Notes under the pieces: model-generated
The model's input: the letters and a program-made list of their open reading frames with translations, nothing else
Told to the model about the DNA's origin: nothing
The model's database searches: none
Shown: piece by piece, positions 50,025 to 58,660 of the stretch
How positions within the stretch are numbered: the first letter of the stretch is position 1
Layout: every line of letters begins with the position of its first letter
From: Spirochaetales bacterium
GTDB taxonomy: Bacteria; Spirochaetota; Spirochaetia; Treponematales; Treponemataceae
DNA: 64,000 nucleotides
Assembly (NCBI GenBank): GCA_003252395.1
Contig: QKEL01000014.1
Span: 248,001-312,000 of the forward strand
Direction: 5' to 3'
Program-made: the position numbers and the translations under genes

Positions 50025-51789
50025 AGGTTTTCAGTCTTTCCTGTACCAGCTTTCTAATTTCCCTCGGCGCCGTTAAGCCCATGGCGGATTCGGCTACCTC
50101 TATCGCGTCGCGGAGCGACGCCTTTCGGATCAGTTCTTTCACGGTCGCGATGTGCGCGGCGGACATGCTGAAATTGCGGAGCCCCATGCCCATCAGGAGG
50201 AAGACGGACGCCGGGTCGCCCGCCATTTCGCCGCACATGGAAACGTCCACTCCCGCGTCGATCCCCGCCTCGATGGTCATGCGTATCAGGCGGAGCACCG
50301 CCGGGTTAAAGCAGTCGTACAGGTGCGCGACCTTCGCGTTCTCGCGGTCCACCGCCATGGCGTACTGGATCAGGTCGTTGGTGCCGATGGACATGAAGTC
50401 CACCCGCTTGGCGAGCTGGTCCGCGCAGACGGCGGCCGCGGGAATCTCGATCATGATGCCCACCTTCATTCGCCTATTGAACGGGAGCTTCTTCCGGGCA
50501 AGTTCGGCCTTCGCCTCGTCCAGGACCGAGAGCGCCGATTCCAGCTCGCCGAGGTTGGCGATCATGGGAAACATGACCCGCAGGTCGCCGTGGGCGCTCG
50601 CCCGGAGGAGGGCGCGCAGCTGGGCACGGAAAAGGTCTTTCCGGTCCAGGCAGTAGCGGATCGCCCGCCAGCCCAAAAGCGGGTTCTTTTCCACGTAGTC
50701 CCTTTGGTCCGCGATCATCTTGTCGGCCCCGGCGTCCAGGGTACGGATGATGACGGGGCAGTCCTTCATGCATTCCACGGCCCGGCGGTATTCGGCGTAT
50801 TGCGTTTCCTCGTCCGGAAGGGTTTCCGAGGCGAGAAAGAGGAATTCCGAGCGAAAGAGCCCGATGCCCTCGGCGCCCTCGAGTTTGGCGTCGGGAACCT
50901 CGTCTGAAAGGGCGATGTTCGCGCGCAAGGTCATGCGCGCGCCGTCGCGGGTTTCGGCCGGGGCGCCCAGCAACGCGGCGCGAACCGCGGCCTCGGCGGA
51001 TTTCAGGCGCACCTCGCTCGTCGCGCGGGTTCGGTAGAGAGACACCGCGTCGGCGGCGGGCTCCACGATCACGAGGCCGTCCACGCCGTCCAGGACCACC
51101 TCGTCGCCGTCGGAAACCAGCTCCAAAAGGCCGCGCACCCCCATGACGGCGGGGATTTTCCACGACCGGGCGAGGATCGCCACGTGACTGGTGGCGCCGC
51201 CTTCCTCCAGCACGATGCCGGATATTCCGGAATCGCGCAGGGACAGGGCCTCGGAGGGCTTTATGTTCCGCGCCACCAGGATCGTGCCCGGGGGAACGAA
51301 GCGCGTTCCGGCCTTGGCCGACGAGGGCTGGCCCGGCGATGCCTTGTCCGGCGCCGGATCGGCCTGGAGCATGTTGTTCATTACCCGGCCGAAGGCGTCC
51401 TCTATGTCTACCGCGCGCTCGGAAAGGTAGGCGTCGCCCGTGGAGCGGAGCATGGACGCGGCGGCGTCGACCTTGGCATGGAGTACCGACTCGATATTGA
51501 GAAGGGTGCGCTCCAGCTCGGCGCGTACCTGGGGTATGAACTCCGGGTCGGACAGCATGAGCAACTGGGCTTCGAGAATATCGTTCTGTTCCTTGTTGCG
51601 GCCGTCCATCAACAGTGAGAGCTCGTTCCGCGACTTTACGAGGGCGGCGTCAAAACGGCGCCAGTGGGCTTCCGCCTCGTCGCGGGAAATTTCGTATTTC
51701 GGTATCGAGACGGCGCCTTCATCGGCGTAGCGGAACACGGGGCCGACCACTATCCCCGGGGACGCCGACAGTCCTTCGAGTTTTCTCAC
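50017..51789 (-). CDS. ptsI: PTS Enzyme I (phosphoenolpyruvate-protein phosphotransferase)
   Basis: 590 residues. First component of the sugar phosphotransferase chain, moving phosphate from PEP to HPr. N-terminal domain with the phospho-His in GGATSHVAILARS, then the PEP-binding barrel: GIGLFRSEFLFL, GIMIEIPAAAV, SIGTNDLIQYAMAVDREN, and active-site Cys in VSMCGEMAGD. A Pro/Ser/Ala insert of about 20 residues precedes the swivel domain. Start is GTG 51787-51789, 7 bases from a TATAGT box, so nearly leaderless. No HPr or EII gene is in view; with no sugar EII here it may serve regulation. Confidence 0.95.
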   Translation of the reverse strand: MRKLEGLSASPGIVVGPVFRYADEGAVSIPKYEISRDEAEAHWRRFDAALVKSRNELSLLMDGRNKEQNDILEAQLLMLSDPEFIPQVRAELERTLLNIESVLHAKVDAAASMLRSTGDAYLSERAVDIEDAFGRVMNNMLQADPAPDKASPGQPSSAKAGTRFVPPGTILVARNIKPSEALSLRDSGISGIVLEEGGATSHVAILARSWKIPAVMGVRGLLELVSDGDEVVLDGVDGLVIVEPAADAVSLYRTRATSEVRLKSAEAAVRAALLGAPAETRDGARMTLRANIALSDEVPDAKLEGAEGIGLFRSEFLFLASETLPDEETQYAEYRRAVECMKDCPVIIRTLDAGADKMIADQRDYVEKNPLLGWRAIRYCLDRKDLFRAQLRALLRASAHGDLRVMFPMIANLGELESALSVLDEAKAELARKKLPFNRRMKVGIMIEIPAAAVCADQLAKRVDFMSIGTNDLIQYAMAVDRENAKVAHLYDCFNPAVLRLIRMTIEAGIDAGVDVSMCGEMAGDPASVFLLMGMGLRNFSMSAAHIATVKELIRKASLRDAIEVAESAMGLTAPREIRKLVQERLKTYE

Positions 51790-51796
51790 GCCTTAG

Positions 51797-51825
51797 ACTA
51801 TATCCCAAAAAATGCGCCTTGCATA
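51797..51825 (-). promoter_or_regulatory. ptsI promoter (leaderless type)
   Basis: Minus-strand TATGCA (51820-51825), 17-base spacer, TATAGT (51797-51802), 7 bases to the GTG start. Its -35 box overlaps the divergent TTGCAT box of the next gene. Confidence 0.5.
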
Positions 51826-51847
51826 CCGCGATGTTTCGGCGTATCAT
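51819..51847 (+). promoter_or_regulatory. Promoter of the GerMN gene (leaderless type)
   Basis: TTGCAT (51819-51824), 17-base spacer, TATCAT (51842-51847), 6 bases to the ATG at 51854. The -35 box is shared, in reverse, with the ptsI promoter. Confidence 0.6.
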
Positions 51848-51853
51848 GGGCCA

Positions 51854-52753
51854 ATGGCCGAAAGGAAAAAAAAGACCGCTTCGCTCGGATGCCTGTTCTG
51901 GATCGCGATTATACTCCTGTTCATCGTGCTGTTCTTCCTGAAGCGAAACACCATAGCCACCGTCCTCGAGAATACCGGAGCCCTTGATCTCCTTTTCGGC
52001 TCGAAAACCACTCTCGTTTCCCAGAACGACGGCAAACCGTCGGCGGATGCCCCGGTCAATCGGGTAACCGCGCCGGAAAGCACGGGAACGAAGCCCCCGG
52101 TAAACACCGAACCCTCGGCGACCGTCGGGGACGGAAGCGCCGGGGACGAACCGAAAACCGACGCGGCGAAGCCTTCCGCGCCGGAAACCGCGAAGCCCCC
52201 GACGACGGAGAGCGCGACCCCGCAAACCGCTCCCGCGGATACGACCAAGGCTCCCTCCGCGGCGACCGCAGCCGAGAAACCGGCCGCCCAAACCGCGCCG
52301 CCCGCCGCCGCGACCGCCGAAAAGCCCGCGCCAACCCGGCAGGCCACCCTCTTTTTCGTCCAGATCGATTCGGACGGCAACGTTGTGCGCAAGCAGGTAA
52401 CCCGCGACGTACCGAAAACCGATTCACCCATGACCGAGGCCCTTAAGACCCTCTTCGCCGGTCCTTCAGCGGCGGAAGCCAAGAAAGGGCTGCGGACGCT
52501 GGTGCCCGAGGGAACCAAGCTCCTTTCCGCAACGGTGAAAGACGGCGTTGCCTCGTTGAACCTAAGCGGCGAATTCCAGTTCAACCAGTTCGGCATAGAG
52601 GGCTACATCGGCCAGCTCGCGCAGGTCGTCTTTACCGCCACCGCATTCCCCACGGTCAATTCCGTCCAATTCCTCATCGAGGGACAGCGCCGGGAGTACC
52701 TGGGCGCGGAGGGAGTGTGGATCGGCACGCCCCTTTCCCGGGACAAGTTCTAG
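51854..52753 (+). CDS. Membrane-anchored GerMN-domain protein
   Basis: 299 residues from ATG 51854. N-terminal basic cap and one helix (LFWIAIILLFIVLFFL), a Pro/Ala/Thr-rich periplasmic spacer of about 110 residues, then a GerMN domain: ATLFFVQIDSDGNVVRKQVT, MTEALKTLFAGPSAAEAKKG, PEGTKLLSATVKDGVASLNL, FTATAFPTVNSVQFLIEGQR. The domain is found in spore germination GerM and in lipoproteins of non-sporing bacteria, where its role is unclear, probably at the cell wall. Single gene, divergent from ptsI. Confidence 0.88.
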   Translation: MAERKKKTASLGCLFWIAIILLFIVLFFLKRNTIATVLENTGALDLLFGSKTTLVSQNDGKPSADAPVNRVTAPESTGTKPPVNTEPSATVGDGSAGDEPKTDAAKPSAPETAKPPTTESATPQTAPADTTKAPSAATAAEKPAAQTAPPAAATAEKPAPTRQATLFFVQIDSDGNVVRKQVTRDVPKTDSPMTEALKTLFAGPSAAEAKKGLRTLVPEGTKLLSATVKDGVASLNLSGEFQFNQFGIEGYIGQLAQVVFTATAFPTVNSVQFLIEGQRREYLGAEGVWIGTPLSRDKF

Positions 52754-52869
52754 AACGCGCGACGGGCGGGCCCGTTCGGCCCGCGGTAACAAAATAAGTC
52801 GACTTTTTTTTGACAATCCCCCGCATTTTTCCCCGCTCCCGACATTCCCGTGCTAAATTTAAAACCATT

Positions 52870-53826
52870 ATGGGAAAGTCGACGGCGGCAACTATTGCCG
52901 CGAACATTGAATCAGAGGCGGCGGCGGTCTTCGTCGGCTCGAGAGAGGCGGTACGCCTCGCGGTAATCGGGTTGCTCGGGGGCATGCACGTACTCGTGGA
53001 AGATATCCCCGGCGTGGGGAAAACGACCCTGGCGACCGCCCTGGCCCGCGCGGCGGGCCTGAGTTTCTCGCGCATCCAGTTCACCCCGGACATGCTCCCC
53101 GGCGACGTGCTCGGCATGAACGTGTGGGATTCCGGCGCGCGGGAGTTCGTGTTTCGCGAGGGACCGATCCACGCGCAGTGCATCCTCGCGGACGAATTGA
53201 ACCGCACCTCGCCCCGCACCCAGTCGGCCTTTTTAGAGGCCATGCAGGACGGCCGGGTCACCGTGGACGGGAAAACCCGGGACCTGCCCGAACCCTTCTT
53301 CCTCATCGGCACGCAAAATCCCTCGAATTTCGCGGGAACCTTCCCGCTTCCCGAAGCGGAGTTGGACCGGTTCGGCCTGGCCTTTTCCCTCGGGTACCCC
53401 TCGGCGGAAGACGAAACCGAAATACTGCGGCGCAGAACCTTGCCCGGGGAAAACCCGGCGCTGGAAAACCTGAAAGCCGTGACCGACCCCGAGGGCATCC
53501 GCGCGGCCCGGCGCGAAATAGCGGGAATCGCCGTGAGCGAGCCGGTGCGGGAGTACCTGGTGGCGGTAGTGCGCGCCACCCGGCAAAGCGAAAACGTCCG
53601 GCTCGGCGCGAGCCCCCGCTCGGCCATCTTCCTCCAGCAGGCGGCCCGCGCCAGGGCGGCGCTGGAGGGCAGGTCATTCGTGATGCCCGAAGACGTAGAG
53701 GCAATGGCCCCCGCGGTGCTCGCGCACCGCATTCAGCTTTCTTCCCAGGCGCGGCTCGAAAAAATGGAGAGCGCCAAGTGCGTCCGCTCCATCGCCGCGG
53801 ACGTCCCGAAGCCGACGGGGCTGTAA
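52870..53826 (+). CDS. MoxR-family AAA+ ATPase
   Basis: 318 residues from ATG 52870 (an upstream TTG in frame is unlikely). Walker A EDIPGVGKTTLATALAR, Walker B ILADELNRTSPRTQSAFLEA, sensor GTQNPSNFAGTFPLPEAELD, then DRFGLAFSLGYPS and the C-terminal lid. MoxR proteins are chaperone-like ATPases that work with the DUF58 and transglutaminase-type proteins encoded next. An extended TGC-TAAATT box ends 10 bases before the ATG, so the leader is only a few bases. First gene of a three-gene operon. Confidence 0.94.
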   Translation: MGKSTAATIAANIESEAAAVFVGSREAVRLAVIGLLGGMHVLVEDIPGVGKTTLATALARAAGLSFSRIQFTPDMLPGDVLGMNVWDSGAREFVFREGPIHAQCILADELNRTSPRTQSAFLEAMQDGRVTVDGKTRDLPEPFFLIGTQNPSNFAGTFPLPEAELDRFGLAFSLGYPSAEDETEILRRRTLPGENPALENLKAVTDPEGIRAARREIAGIAVSEPVREYLVAVVRATRQSENVRLGASPRSAIFLQQAARARAALEGRSFVMPEDVEAMAPAVLAHRIQLSSQARLEKMESAKCVRSIAADVPKPTGL

Positions 53827-53829
53827 CCC

Positions 53830-55056
53830 ATGACCGTCAGGGTCAAGGCGCCCGCCCTCGCGGCTTACGTCACCATCGCCCTCATTCTCGGCACCTTCTC
53901 CGACCTCGCCGGGCCGCTGTCCGCCTTCGTCGCGGTGTTCGCCCCGTCGCTCGGGGCGGCGTCGCTGCTCCACCTCATACTATCCTGGCGTTTTTTCTCG
54001 TTCCATCAAAGCTTTTCCACCGATCATCCACAGAAGGGAGAGACCGTGCGCTACGGCCTGCATATGGTCAACGAGGGCCCGATTCCCCTTGCCCCCGGCC
54101 GCTGCGCCTTCTCCAAACCCGGCCCCCAAGACGTTATCGCCGCTTCGGCGTTGACCCCCACGGGGATCGGGGAAAGCGTAACCCAAGAGGAAAACATTCA
54201 CTGTCCCTGGCGCGGAACCTACGAAATCGGCCTCCAGGCCGTCATATTCCGCGATTCCCTGGGGATCGTGGAGATCGCCGAATACGCCGAGCCCCGCGTT
54301 TTTTACGTGTATCCGGAACTGGTGCGCCTTGACCCCTCGGTGGCGGCCCTGACCCGAGCCTCTGGCTCCGACCAGGCCGGCGGCGGCGCGGTAGAACGGG
54401 ACGCCTCCATTTACGAGTATCTCGCGCCCCTGCGCGACGGGGAGGCGCCGGAACGGGTCGCCTGGAAACGCTGGGCGGCCACGGGCTCTCCCGCCCGCAT
54501 ACAGACCGGACAGTCCCGATCCTCCGCCTTGCGCCTGGTATTGGACCTTCGGCCCTGTTCGGTGCGGCGCGACGAACGCCTACAGGCGGAGGACCTCGCG
54601 ACCAGCGCCGTTTTTTCCGTGCTGGAAGAGCTGGTCCGGCAGGAAATTCCCGTGGAATTGATACTCGGCGGCGAGGATCGGGGAATCCTGGTGGACTGCC
54701 GGGAAACCTTCGAGCGGCTTTTCGACGCTTCCACGAACCTGATATTCGACGACCGCCGCATGCCGGCGGCCGCCTTTTCCGCCGTCTCCGCCGGGGGCAC
54801 GGTGGCGTTGCTCGTGACGACCCGCGCGATCATCGAGACCGGGAACGACGACCTTTTCACCCTGTACGAGGAATGCCTCGCCAAGGGCACGGAACCCCAT
54901 GTGTTGGCGTGCCCGCCCCGGTCCCTGGAAGCGGAGGTCCGCCGTTCCGTGGAAACCCTGGCGGAACGGCAGCTCGCCTGCGGAAGCAGGTCGCTCATGC
55001 GCCTCGCGGACTGCGGAGGCGGAACAAAGGAGCTCGCCGGTGCCCTCCGTATCTAA
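53830..55056 (+). CDS. DUF58-family protein
   Basis: 408 residues. Two N-terminal helices, a beta-sandwich region (GETVRYGLHMVNEGPIPLAP), then the DUF58 core with the family motif DGEAPERVAWKRWAATGSPA (variant of the RxY-x-P-D-x(R)-INWK pattern) and a vWA-like fold (LRLVLDLRPC). Partner of MoxR ATPases; role in envelope or peptidoglycan stress is suspected in other bacteria. Only 3 bases after moxR; its end overlaps the next gene by 17 bases. Confidence 0.88.
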   Translation: MTVRVKAPALAAYVTIALILGTFSDLAGPLSAFVAVFAPSLGAASLLHLILSWRFFSFHQSFSTDHPQKGETVRYGLHMVNEGPIPLAPGRCAFSKPGPQDVIAASALTPTGIGESVTQEENIHCPWRGTYEIGLQAVIFRDSLGIVEIAEYAEPRVFYVYPELVRLDPSVAALTRASGSDQAGGGAVERDASIYEYLAPLRDGEAPERVAWKRWAATGSPARIQTGQSRSSALRLVLDLRPCSVRRDERLQAEDLATSAVFSVLEELVRQEIPVELILGGEDRGILVDCRETFERLFDASTNLIFDDRRMPAAAFSAVSAGGTVALLVTTRAIIETGNDDLFTLYEECLAKGTEPHVLACPPRSLEAEVRRSVETLAERQLACGSRSLMRLADCGGGTKELAGALRI

Positions 55057-57064
55057 GGCCGCGCGGCAGGCGGCTACATCGCTCGCGGGCTCCCTTGCCT
55101 GCCTCGTTCTCACCGTCGCCCCCGTCGCCGCGTTCGCCCGTCTCATGCGCGCGGAAGGCCCCCTGCCCCTCCTTTTCGGGTGGGCCGCCGTTTCGGCGCT
55201 GCTCCTGCGGGGGGCGCTGAGGATTCCGGAACGCCGGCGCCTGGTCTCCGCGACGGTCAGGACCCTCGCGCTCATCGTGGTGGCCGCGGGCATGGCCATC
55301 GTACTCGTGCAGGTCAACGTGGCGCGGCGGTCCCTGGCGGAGGCCTGGCTCGACCTGGCCCGGAAGGGGGAGGCCTTCGGTTTCTTCTCCTTTTTCGCCA
55401 CCGAGGTATATGCCCTTTTTGCCCTGGGCCAAACCGCCTTTCTCTCCGCCCGAAAGCCGCTTTCCTGGATCGTTTCCGCGGCGGCTTCCAACGCCCTGTG
55501 TTTCGGCATCGTCTTCGGGAACGGCGCGGCCCTCGCCCTGGCCGTGGCGGCGACGGTCGCGCTGGCGCTCAGCCTGAACGACGGGCCGCTCCGCTACCGG
55601 TTGGTAAGCCTCTCGACGCCCTTCGTCCTCGCCGCGGCGATATCCCTGTTTTATTCCTGGTACCGGGACCCCTCGGGCGCCCGGCTACGGCTCCCCGCGC
55701 CTCCCGACCTGACGGGCCTTATCACCCTCGTGGCCCCGGGGTTTCCCCTCTTGGTAGACGTGCCCGGCTACGGCTTTTCCGCGGGCTCGGGCTCGATGCC
55801 CTCCAGCGTATTCCTTACCACCCGCCCGCTGTGGTCGATTCAGGGACGGAGCGGGACAACCCATTACCTGGCCGACGGTCGCTACGACGAATGGCTCCGG
55901 ACCGCGTGGGCGCCAGACCCCGATCCCGGTCCGCCCGTCGCCGCGCTCGCCGAGGCCCCGCTCGCGGCCCGGCGTGACCTGCTGCTTACCCTGGCGGAAG
56001 ATTTCTTCCCGTCAGCCCCGATCGAGCGCGAGACCGAGGCCCTCGCCTTCCCGGACGGCATTCCGCGACAAATATCGGCGAGCAAAAACGCGGGCGCCCG
56101 CTTCGAGCCGAGCCTTCGGCGGGGACAGCGGGTAATCCTGCTTTCCCGCGTGCCGGCGGAAGCCGTCGGGGACCAGCCCGACGCGAAAGCGCCCGCGACG
56201 GATTCCGGCTTCGACGACGCGCGTTACCTCGACGCTTCCCGCAACTCGCCGCGGTTACGGGCCCTCGCCGCCGACCTCTTACGGAAGGCGGGCGAAGGGG
56301 CACCCAGCGCCGCGGACGACGCGGAACAAACCCTGCGGCGGCGCTACGTGGCGCTGCTCTTGGACCATTTCGCCTCGGGATACGAGTACTCGCTCGACGC
56401 GGGGAAACCGCCCGAGGGGAAAGACACGGTAGATTGGTTCGTTTTCGATCGGCGGAAGGGTTTTTGCGTGTACTACGCCAGCGCCTTCGTCCTACTCGCC
56501 CGGGAAGCGGGCATTCCCGCCCGGATGGCGGAGGGATGGAGGGTAACCTTGGGGGAAAACGGAACGGGAACGATCACGGGAAGCAACGCACACGCCTGGC
56601 CGGAGCTCTATCTGGACGGGGACTGGAGAATCTTCGAGCCTACGCCACCCTATGCCCAAGCCGATCCCTTCGCCTACACCAGGGAGGGAGACCGGGCCAC
56701 GCGCAGGCAACTCGAGGACCTATACGGGCAAACCGCGACGGCGGTTACCCGGGAAACGCCCGGCCGTTCCCCGATACTTCCGCCCTACGCGGCCCTGGGC
56801 GCGGCCGTTTTGGCTATCCTGCTCCTCGGCGCGCGGTTTGCCCTAACGCTGGCCGCCGGAGAGCGCGGCCGCGTGGTCAGGGAGGCCCGGAAAGCGGTAA
56901 AAAAGGCGGCGCGGCGGGGAATCCCGCGGCCCGAGCAGTCGGGCTGGCTCGCCTGGAAGGCGGCCCTCCCCACGGCATTGCCGGAGGCGAGCGCCGCGAA
57001 GGCCGCGCTCCTAGCCGACCGGATGATCGCGTACGTATACGGGGAAAGCGGGGGAACGGACTAG
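55040..57064 (+). CDS. TgpA-like membrane transglutaminase/cysteine protease-fold protein
   Basis: 674 residues. Start GTG 55040-55042 chosen because AAGGAG lies 7 bases ahead; the longer frame is an alternate reading of the DUF58 gene. Six or so N-terminal helices, a large periplasmic region, a transglutaminase-like domain, one last helix (ILPPYAALGAAVLAILLLGA) and a short cytoplasmic tail. Catalytic site: Cys476 (KGFCVYYASAFVLLAREAGI), His518 (SNAHAWPELYLDGDW) and, in place of the usual Asp, Glu533 (IFEPTPP). Third gene of the MoxR operon, a standard grouping. Substrate unknown. Confidence 0.9.
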   Translation: MPSVSKAARQAATSLAGSLACLVLTVAPVAAFARLMRAEGPLPLLFGWAAVSALLLRGALRIPERRRLVSATVRTLALIVVAAGMAIVLVQVNVARRSLAEAWLDLARKGEAFGFFSFFATEVYALFALGQTAFLSARKPLSWIVSAAASNALCFGIVFGNGAALALAVAATVALALSLNDGPLRYRLVSLSTPFVLAAAISLFYSWYRDPSGARLRLPAPPDLTGLITLVAPGFPLLVDVPGYGFSAGSGSMPSSVFLTTRPLWSIQGRSGTTHYLADGRYDEWLRTAWAPDPDPGPPVAALAEAPLAARRDLLLTLAEDFFPSAPIERETEALAFPDGIPRQISASKNAGARFEPSLRRGQRVILLSRVPAEAVGDQPDAKAPATDSGFDDARYLDASRNSPRLRALAADLLRKAGEGAPSAADDAEQTLRRRYVALLLDHFASGYEYSLDAGKPPEGKDTVDWFVFDRRKGFCVYYASAFVLLAREAGIPARMAEGWRVTLGENGTGTITGSNAHAWPELYLDGDWRIFEPTPPYAQADPFAYTREGDRATRRQLEDLYGQTATAVTRETPGRSPILPPYAALGAAVLAILLLGARFALTLAAGERGRVVREARKAVKKAARRGIPRPEQSGWLAWKAALPTALPEASAAKAALLADRMIAYVYGESGGTD

Positions 57065-57867
57065 AACTCTTCGGGAATCTCGACGCGCTCAACCGCCACG
57101 GCAAGGCGGGTATTCGGGTCTATGTCCACCAGGAGGCCCCGGAGCGCCCCGCGAACGTCCGGCAGGTCCATTCGGTAGAGAACCTGGGTCACGTTGCGCT
57201 TGATCGCCGTTTCCGGATCCGAACCGATCACCGAACGAAGGGGGCCGGTCATGCCCAGGTCGGTGATGTAGGCCGTGCCCTTGGGCAAGAGCCGGGAGTC
57301 GGCCGTCTGCACGTGGGTATGCGTTCCGGCCACCGCCGCGACGCGTCCGTCGAGATAGAAGCCCAGGGATTCCTTTTCCTCGTTGGATTCGGCGTGAAAA
57401 TCCACGATGACCACCGAATCGGACGCGCCTTCCGCGCCCAGGAGCGCGAGAATGGAATCCGCCCCCGCGAAGGGACAATCGAGGGGGACCATGTCTTCCC
57501 TGCCCTGCAGGTTCACCACCGTCAGCCGCGCGCCACGCTTCTCGAAGGTTCCGAAGCCCCTGCCGGGAACCCCCGCGGGAAAATTGGCCGGCCGCAACAC
57601 CGCGGGATTCGCGTCCAAAAGCGGCCAAAAATCCCTTTTTTCGAAACTGTGGTTGCCGCCGGTTATCGCGTCCACCCCGGCGGCAAACAGGCATTCGGCG
57701 TCTTCCGGGGATATGCCTATCCCGGCAGTGGCGTTTTCGCCGTTCACGACGCAAAAATCGACGGATTCCCGCTCGAGGAAGGCGGGCAAGAGGGTACGGG
57801 CGCACCGCATCCCGACGGGACCGAAAACGTCGCCGCCGAGAAACACGCGCAGCATTTCATTCTTCAT
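57061..57867 (-). CDS. ymdB: YmdB-family metallophosphoesterase
   Basis: 268 residues. Matches the TIGR00282/YmdB family of cyclic-nucleotide phosphodiesterases: LRVFLGGDVFGPVGMRC, NGENATAGIGISPEDAECLF, GGNHSFEK (metal-binding Asn-His), IVDFHAESNEEKESLG, GTHTHVQTADSRLLP and ITDLGMTG. Six to seven metal ligands appear intact. In Bacillus YmdB hydrolyses 2',3'-cyclic nucleotides and affects biofilm state. The ATG overlaps the end of the phosphoesterase gene before it by 11 bases; a second ATG four codons in is an alternative. The 3' end overlaps the convergent transglutaminase stop by 4 bases. Confidence 0.92.
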   Translation of the reverse strand: MKNEMLRVFLGGDVFGPVGMRCARTLLPAFLERESVDFCVVNGENATAGIGISPEDAECLFAAGVDAITGGNHSFEKRDFWPLLDANPAVLRPANFPAGVPGRGFGTFEKRGARLTVVNLQGREDMVPLDCPFAGADSILALLGAEGASDSVVIVDFHAESNEEKESLGFYLDGRVAAVAGTHTHVQTADSRLLPKGTAYITDLGMTGPLRSVIGSDPETAIKRNVTQVLYRMDLPDVRGALRGLLVDIDPNTRLAVAVERVEIPEEF

Positions 57868-58570
57868 CGGTATATATCGCTGTTCTCAGGCTATTGATGA
57901 TGCCGCCGCGCCAGGGAACTTCGCGTTCGTCCAGGGCGCGCACGGCTCGTTCTATGTCATAGGGAATGCGGACCACCGTCAGGTCGGCCCGGTCCCCCTC
58001 GATGTCCACGACCCCGAAAGCGGCGCGATTGTCCCGGTCAAGGGGCTTGCCGAGGCTTCCGGGGTTAAAAATGCGGCATTCCTTCACCGTTTGGTTTCGC
58101 GGCACGTGGGTATGCCCGCATATATAGAGGATCTTGCGGTCCGTCTCTATCTTGGTTTCGTCCAGGGTTTCCTCGTCCGAGCCGTGCCGCCCGTGAATCA
58201 TGTCCACCGTCCACTTTCCCGCCTCGAACCGATGACGGACCGTGAGGGCGCGCAGCCATGCGAGATTGTCCGCGGACAGTTGGTTTCGGGTCCAGCGGCA
58301 GTGAATGACCCCTTCCGGGCTTCCGAAGTAGGGGTTATGGTCCAGGGCGCGCTCGTTAATGATGTACCGGTCGTGGTTCCCCGCGAGAAATACCTTGCCG
58401 GGGTAGGAACGCAGGAGGGTTACCGTTTCTTCGGGAAAGGGGCCCAAATTGACGTAATCGCCGAGGAAATACACGGGAAGGCCCGCTAGATCGCCGGAGT
58501 CGATCCGATCGAAGAAGGCCTCCAGGGCTGGCAGATTCGCGTGGATATCCGAGGCGAGTATGAATCTCAT
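57857..58570 (-). CDS. Calcineurin-like metallophosphoesterase (YfcE/MJ0936 type)
   Basis: 237 residues from ATG 58568-58570. Complete metallophosphoesterase motif set: DIHANLPALEAFF (first metal), GDYVNLGP, GNHDRY, GHTHVP and NPGSLGKP. Similar to small bacterial phosphodiesterases of the YfcE group; natural substrate unknown. Transcribed from a leaderless-type promoter and followed with overlap by ymdB, so both phosphoesterases are made together. Confidence 0.92.
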   Translation of the reverse strand: MRFILASDIHANLPALEAFFDRIDSGDLAGLPVYFLGDYVNLGPFPEETVTLLRSYPGKVFLAGNHDRYIINERALDHNPYFGSPEGVIHCRWTRNQLSADNLAWLRALTVRHRFEAGKWTVDMIHGRHGSDEETLDETKIETDRKILYICGHTHVPRNQTVKECRIFNPGSLGKPLDRDNRAAFGVVDIEGDRADLTVVRIPYDIERAVRALDEREVPWRGGIINSLRTAIYTDEE

Positions 58571-58579
58571 TTGTTTTTC

Positions 58580-58608
58580 AGTATATGCCAGAAACCGAGC
58601 ATTATCAA
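58580..58608 (-). promoter_or_regulatory. Promoter of the phosphoesterase pair (leaderless type)
   Basis: Minus-strand TTGATA (58603-58608), 17-base spacer, TATACT (58580-58585), 9 bases to the ATG at 58570. Confidence 0.65.
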
Positions 58609-58625
58609 TCAAGACCTTCTCGCCC

Positions 58626-58654
58626 TTGCGACCGCGCCCCTGCCTCGCTATAGT
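58626..58654 (+). promoter_or_regulatory. Promoter of the ABC importer (leaderless type)
   Basis: TTGCGA (58626-58631), 17-base spacer, TATAGT (58649-58654), 6 bases to the ATG at 58661. Eighteen bases separate it from the divergent promoter. Confidence 0.7.
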
Positions 58655-58660
58655 GGTTTT

